From contig NZ_LCTZ01000002.1 of NCBI RefSeq assembly GCF_001413955.1, forward strand, positions 930,001-994,000: DNA of 64,000 nucleotides, written 5' to 3'. The position numbers and the translations under genes were made by a program. The notes beneath the pieces are model-generated. The model saw only the letters and a list, made by a program, of their open reading frames with translations, was not told where the DNA came from and did no database searches. Shown piece by piece: positions 60,175 through 64,000 of the stretch; the stretch's first letter is position 1, and the number at the start of each line of letters is the position of its first letter. The DNA comes from Flagellimonas eckloniae. Its GTDB lineage: Bacteria > Bacteroidota > Bacteroidia > Flavobacteriales > Flavobacteriaceae.

Positions 60175-60246
60175 ATTCTAGCATTAATGTTACAATTAGA
60201 TAACGCCGCTAGAATTGAAATATTGCTGTGTTCGTTGGAATGCAGA

Positions 60247-60828
60247 TTAATTCGTTAAAACGATATTATTGCGTTCAACAATCTTTCTAAGGTTGATCAA
60301 GGCATAGCGCATTCTACCTAGAGCAGTGTTTATGCTTACCCCGGTGTTTTCAGATATCTCCTTAAAACTCATATCCTTATAGATACGCATTAACAAAACT
60401 TCCTTCTGGTCTTCAGGTAATTCATCAATTAAAAGTGTAAGGTCACTATCTATTTGATTTTTGATAATCTGCTTTTCAGCGTTTAGTTTATCGTCCTTAA
60501 TAACGGAAAAGATATTAAAGTCATCGCTCCCTTCAAACTTGGGCATTCTCTTATTCTTACGAAAATGGTCGATAATAAGGTTATGGGCTATTCTCATTAC
60601 CCAAGGTAAAAACTTACCTTCTTCACTATATCTACCTTTCTTAAGTGTTTTGATTACTTTAATAAAAGTGTCCTGGAAGATGTCCTCTGCAACATCTCTA
60701 TCCATCACTTTTGAATAAATAAAACTAGAAATTCTTTGATTGTGCCTGTTAATGAGGACTTCAAGTGCGTTTTCCTCTCCGGCAATGTAGTTTTTTACTA
60801 ATATCGAGTCATCAATCTGTAGTTCCAT
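60247..60828 (-). CDS. RNA polymerase sigma-70 family factor (ECF-like)
   Basis: A 193-residue sigma factor with regions 2 and 4 only. Region 2: ALEVLINRHNQRISSFIYSK, DVAEDIFQDTFIKVIKTLKK and WVMRIAHNLIIDHFRKNKRM; region 4: LPEDQKEVLLMRIYKDMSFK followed by ISENTGVSINTALGRMRYAL (helix-turn-helix). There is no adjacent anti-sigma gene, which suggests stand-alone housekeeping-type control rather than a membrane-signal switch. ATG at 60828 (MELQIDDSILVKNYIAGEEN) is clear. The 249 bases to uvrA are AT-rich; a TATATTTG on the minus strand at 60959-60952 is a possible -7. Confidence 0.93.
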   Translation of the reverse strand: MELQIDDSILVKNYIAGEENALEVLINRHNQRISSFIYSKVMDRDVAEDIFQDTFIKVIKTLKKGRYSEEGKFLPWVMRIAHNLIIDHFRKNKRMPKFEGSDDFNIFSVIKDDKLNAEKQIIKNQIDSDLTLLIDELPEDQKEVLLMRIYKDMSFKEISENTGVSINTALGRMRYALINLRKIVERNNIVLTN

Positions 60829-61051
60829 ACAAATTACTTTTTTGGTTAAAATTAGTAGCCCCTCCTTGTGTTAAGAAAGACTTTAGTTTTTAGCTTAATT
60901 TTAAAAAAGTAATTATTTCTGTATAGGCCTATCAGTTTTTTAATTACACATCAAATATAGAAAAACAGTATACCCATGAAAAAACAATGTTGTGATTTGG
61001 GCATTTTTAGATGTTAACTGATACAATATACGTATTAAGTGGGGGGTATTG

Positions 61052-61059
61052 TATCTTTG
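61052..61059 (+). promoter_or_regulatory. Candidate -7 element (TATCTTTG) for uvrA
   Basis: TATCTTTG matches TAnnTTTG 18 bases before the uvrA ATG at 61078. No TTG at the right distance; a G-rich run (GGGGGG, 61041-61046) precedes it. Confidence 0.5.
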
Positions 61060-61077
61060 GTACCCTAATTTTAACAT

Positions 61078-63855
61078 ATGGCGACTATCAATAGTGTGAA
61101 TCCAAAGCAAAATATAATCATAAAAGGTGCCAAACTGCATAACTTAAAGAACATAGATGTAGTTATACCTAGAAATAAGCTTGTGGTCATTACAGGATTG
61201 TCGGGTTCTGGAAAGTCTAGTTTAGCTTTTGATACACTTTATGCCGAAGGACAACGTCGCTATGTGGAGAGTCTTTCTTCGTATGCACGACAATTTTTGG
61301 GAAAACTGGATAAGCCAAAAGTTGATTATATAAAAGGTATAGCTCCCGCCATTGCGATTGAGCAAAAAGTGAATTCCACAAACCCTAGATCCACTGTTGG
61401 TACTACTACTGAAATTTATGATTACCTAAAGTTACTATACGCACGCATTGGTAAAACCTTGTCCCCCGTATCCGGGAATGAGGTAAAAAAGGACACCGTT
61501 ACCGATGTAATCAATTATATAAAACCATTAGAAGAGGGAACCAAGTTGTTATTGCTTGCGCCCATAACCATAACTAAAGAACGTGAACCCCTAAAGTCCC
61601 TTGAGTTATTTTCCAAACAAGGCTATGCCAGAATTAAATATAAGGGAGAAGTTATTCGAATAGACAAAGCTCCAACGGATATTGGTAGAAATTTTGATTT
61701 AGTTGTAGACAGAGTTATTGTAAAAGATGATGAAGACTTTTACAATCGCTTGGCAAATGCAGTGGACAATGCCTTTTTTGAAGGTAAAGGGAGATGTGCC
61801 ATTGAAAATCTGGAAAGCAATGAAACAAAAACTTTTAGCAATCAGTTTGAATTGGATGGTTTAAAGTTTTTAGAACCTAATGTGCATCTCTTCAGTTTTA
61901 ATAATCCCTATGGAGCTTGTCCTAAGTGTGAAGGCTATGGAGACGTCATTGGAATAGATGAAGATTTGGTCATTCCCAATACGGCCTTATCTATTTTTGA
62001 AAAAGCAATTTTCCCTTGGCGTGGTGAAAGTATGGGTTGGTACAGGGATGAATTGGTCAATACTGCCTATAAATTTGATTTTCCAATACATAAACCTTGG
62101 TTTGAACTTACCGAAGAACAAAAACAATTGGTCTGGGATGGCAATGAACACTTTACAGGAATACATGCCTTTTTTCAACAGCTGGAAGAAAAAAGTTATA
62201 AAATTCAAAACCGAGTGATGCTTTCCCGTTATCGAGGCAAAACCAAATGTTCGGTTTGTAAAGGCAAGCGGCTTAGGGAAGAAGCCAATTATGTAAAAGT
62301 TGGAGGGTATTCCATTTCTGATTTGATTGAATTGCCCATCAAAAAGTTGACACCATTTTTTGAAGCATTGGAATTATCGGAACACGATACTACAATTGCC
62401 AAGCGTTTACTCAAAGAAATAACTACGCGATTAGACTTTTTAAGTAAAGTGGGCCTAAGTTACCTGACCCTTAATCGAAAATCCAACACGCTTTCAGGAG
62501 GTGAAAGTCAACGCATCAACTTGGCAACTTCATTGGGAAGTAGTTTGGTGGGTTCCATGTATATTTTGGATGAGCCAAGCATTGGTTTACACCCAAAAGA
62601 TACCGAAAACCTGATTGAAGTATTATTATCCCTTCGGGATTTGGGGAATACCGTTATTGTAGTGGAACATGATGAAGATATTATGAAAGCGGCCGATGAA
62701 GTTATAGATATAGGTCCAGAAGCAGGAACCTTGGGTGGCGAAGTAGTGGCCACTGGAAGTTTGGATGCCGTTTTGAAATCAAATTCCTTGACTGCGGATT
62801 ATTTAAATGGCACCAAAGAAATTGAAGTGCCAAAGGAACGTAGAAATTCCAAACAATACCTTCAAATAAAAGGAGCCCGGGAAAATAACCTTAAAAATAT
62901 TGATGTAACCTTTCCTTTAAATGTACTGACCGTGGTTACGGGAGTATCTGGAAGTGGCAAGAGCACCTTGGTAAAGAAAATAGTATATCCCTCAATTCTA
63001 AAAGAAATTGGAGGTTATGGTGAAAAAGCGGGACAATTCACTAAAATGGAAGGCAAATATTCCCATATTAAACATGTGGAGTTTGTAGATCAGAACCCCA
63101 TTGGGCGTTCCTCACGTTCCAACCCCGTTACCTATATTAAGGCCTATGATGATATCCGCACGCTGTTCTCGTCGCAAAAGTTAAGTAAACTAAGAGGGTA
63201 TCAGCCCAAACATTTTTCTTTTAATGTTGACGGAGGTCGATGTGAAAAATGTAAGGGAGAAGGAGAAATCACAGTAGAAATGCAGTTTATGGCCGATGTG
63301 CATTTGGAATGTGATGTTTGCTCTGGAAAACGCTTTAAAAAAGAAATTCTTGAAGTTAAATTCGAAGGTAAAAGTATTGACGACATTCTAAATCTTACAA
63401 TAGATGAAGCTATTGACCATTTTAAAACTCATTCCCAAGCAAAAGTTGTAAACAAACTTCAACCGCTTCAAGATGTTGGTTTAGGGTATGTTACTTTGGG
63501 ACAGTCCTCCTCTACCCTCTCAGGTGGTGAAGCCCAGCGTATAAAATTAGCTTCATTTTTGGTGAAAGGAAATACCAAAGAAAAAGCCTTGTTCATCTTT
63601 GATGAACCTACCACAGGCTTACATTTTCACGACATTAAAAAACTGCTTAAATCCTTTGATGAATTAATTGGAAAGGGACATTCAGTAATCGTAATCGAAC
63701 ATAATATTGAATTGATCAAATGTGCAGATTACATCATTGATCTTGGACCTGAAGGTGGAGAAAACGGTGGACATTTAGTTGCTGACGGTACTCCAGAAGA
63801 GCTGGTTCAAAATCCGGAATCAATTACCGCTAAATATCTACAATCCAAGATATAA
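61078..63855 (+). CDS. uvrA: Excinuclease ABC subunit A
   Basis: A 925-residue double-ABC ATPase that recognises DNA damage in nucleotide excision repair. First ABC unit: Walker [21 protein letters not shown], signature [20 protein letters not shown] and Walker [14 protein letters not shown]. Second unit: [37 protein letters not shown] and [15 protein letters not shown]. Zinc modules: CPKCEGYG with CSVCKGKR and CEKCKGEG with CDVCSGKR. The protein is full length. Monocistronic. Confidence 0.98.
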   Translation: MATINSVNPKQNIIIKGAKLHNLKNIDVVIPRNKLVVITGLSGSGKSSLAFDTLYAEGQRRYVESLSSYARQFLGKLDKPKVDYIKGIAPAIAIEQKVNSTNPRSTVGTTTEIYDYLKLLYARIGKTLSPVSGNEVKKDTVTDVINYIKPLEEGTKLLLLAPITITKEREPLKSLELFSKQGYARIKYKGEVIRIDKAPTDIGRNFDLVVDRVIVKDDEDFYNRLANAVDNAFFEGKGRCAIENLESNETKTFSNQFELDGLKFLEPNVHLFSFNNPYGACPKCEGYGDVIGIDEDLVIPNTALSIFEKAIFPWRGESMGWYRDELVNTAYKFDFPIHKPWFELTEEQKQLVWDGNEHFTGIHAFFQQLEEKSYKIQNRVMLSRYRGKTKCSVCKGKRLREEANYVKVGGYSISDLIELPIKKLTPFFEALELSEHDTTIAKRLLKEITTRLDFLSKVGLSYLTLNRKSNTLSGGESQRINLATSLGSSLVGSMYILDEPSIGLHPKDTENLIEVLLSLRDLGNTVIVVEHDEDIMKAADEVIDIGPEAGTLGGEVVATGSLDAVLKSNSLTADYLNGTKEIEVPKERRNSKQYLQIKGARENNLKNIDVTFPLNVLTVVTGVSGSGKSTLVKKIVYPSILKEIGGYGEKAGQFTKMEGKYSHIKHVEFVDQNPIGRSSRSNPVTYIKAYDDIRTLFSSQKLSKLRGYQPKHFSFNVDGGRCEKCKGEGEITVEMQFMADVHLECDVCSGKRFKKEILEVKFEGKSIDDILNLTIDEAIDHFKTHSQAKVVNKLQPLQDVGLGYVTLGQSSSTLSGGEAQRIKLASFLVKGNTKEKALFIFDEPTTGLHFHDIKKLLKSFDELIGKGHSVIVIEHNIELIKCADYIIDLGPEGGENGGHLVADGTPEELVQNPESITAKYLQSKI

Positions 63856-63939
63856 TATTAAGGCGTAAATCCTATACGCTAAGGTTTCAATAATCAATGT
63901 CTAGCACTTATTCTTTAAGGCCTAATTATCTGCGCTGTG

Positions 63940-64000
63940 CTATTTCCATCTAAAAATGGCGTCAATCCAAACCTCGCTTTTGTCAAATACCAACCAGTCT
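63940..64000 (-). CDS. C-terminal end of an unidentified protein, cut by window edge
   Basis: The minus strand from 63999 reads DWLVFDKSEVWIDAIFRWK and then TAG (63942-63940). The hydrophobic/aromatic rhythm (W, F, V, I) looks like coding sequence and the other frames close sooner, but 20 residues are too few to name the product. The spacer 63856-63939 shows nothing I can identify. Confidence 0.45.
   Translation of the reverse strand, partial: DWLVFDKSEVWIDAIFRWK

Noticed and set aside
1..64000. CRISPR array, insertion sequence, prophage, tRNA or rRNA
   Set aside because: I looked for regularly spaced repeats, terminal inverted repeats with transposases, integrases and clover-leaf sequences and saw none. 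A covariance-model scan would be needed to exclude small RNAs.

Overview
The window is AT-rich chromosomal DNA from a member of the Bacteroidota, almost certainly the family Flavobacteriaceae. Reasons: an lpxD-lpxC tail-to-head overlap of the kind found with the lpxC-fabZ fusion; a PorX-type response regulator fused to a PglZ-like phosphatase domain; DUF3526 permeases and a DUF5916 outer-membrane protein; promoter -7 elements of the TAnnTTTG type; several TTG or GTG starts with little visible Shine-Dalgarno; and small proteins I recognise only from this family. I saw no tRNA, rRNA, insertion sequence, prophage or CRISPR array. No gene-free stretch exceeds 300 bases.

Layout. 1-2.7 kb (minus): lpxC (cut by the window edge), lpxD and an HD-domain phosphohydrolase. 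2.8-7.3 kb (plus): porX, tsaE, a 44-residue exported peptide preceded by TCGATGAA direct repeats, a membrane protein, alanine dehydrogenase and a small anchored protein. 7.3-12.3 kb: proline dehydrogenase, aroB, DinB, an Lrp/AsnC regulator and an M14 peptidase. 12.3-12.95 kb: an XRE-type regulator whose upstream region carries three copies of the palindrome TTACAATTGTAA (one a base short of perfect). 13-21 kb: lipoprotein, TerC, sterol-desaturase-like enzyme, topoisomerase IV (parC, parE) and ychF. 21-26.4 kb: ferredoxin, acyl-CoA reductase, serC-serA, DUF937 and DUF6146 proteins.

26.4-36.1 kb is the most distinctive block, entirely on the plus strand: a TonB-dependent receptor with a downstream lipoprotein, flanked by two small His/Cys-rich membrane proteins that share one architecture, then an ABC ATPase, two DUF3526 permeases and a DUF5916 outer-membrane protein with translationally overlapping genes. 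It reads as an envelope-spanning transport system, possibly for a metal; the substrate is not shown by the sequence.

36.1-46.3 kb: folE, msrA, lolD, a TIGR02757 protein, a di-haem peroxidase behind a PhoX-like lipoprotein with a collagen-like segment, a Tat-exported oxidoreductase, and three exported proteins. 46.6-48.4 kb: a large TolB-like/TPR protein with an unusual C-terminal domain. 48.4-58.8 kb: second sterol-desaturase-like enzyme, M43 metalloprotease, glycosyltransferase, BatA-like protein, a dihydroorotase homologue lacking its metal-binding HxH, an esterase, an MBL hydrolase and a 486-residue protein of unknown function. 58.8-63.9 kb: bcp, an endonuclease III homologue without the iron-sulfur cysteines, a 47-residue protein, a sigma-70 family factor and uvrA. 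The last 60 bases hold the end of an unidentified minus-strand gene.
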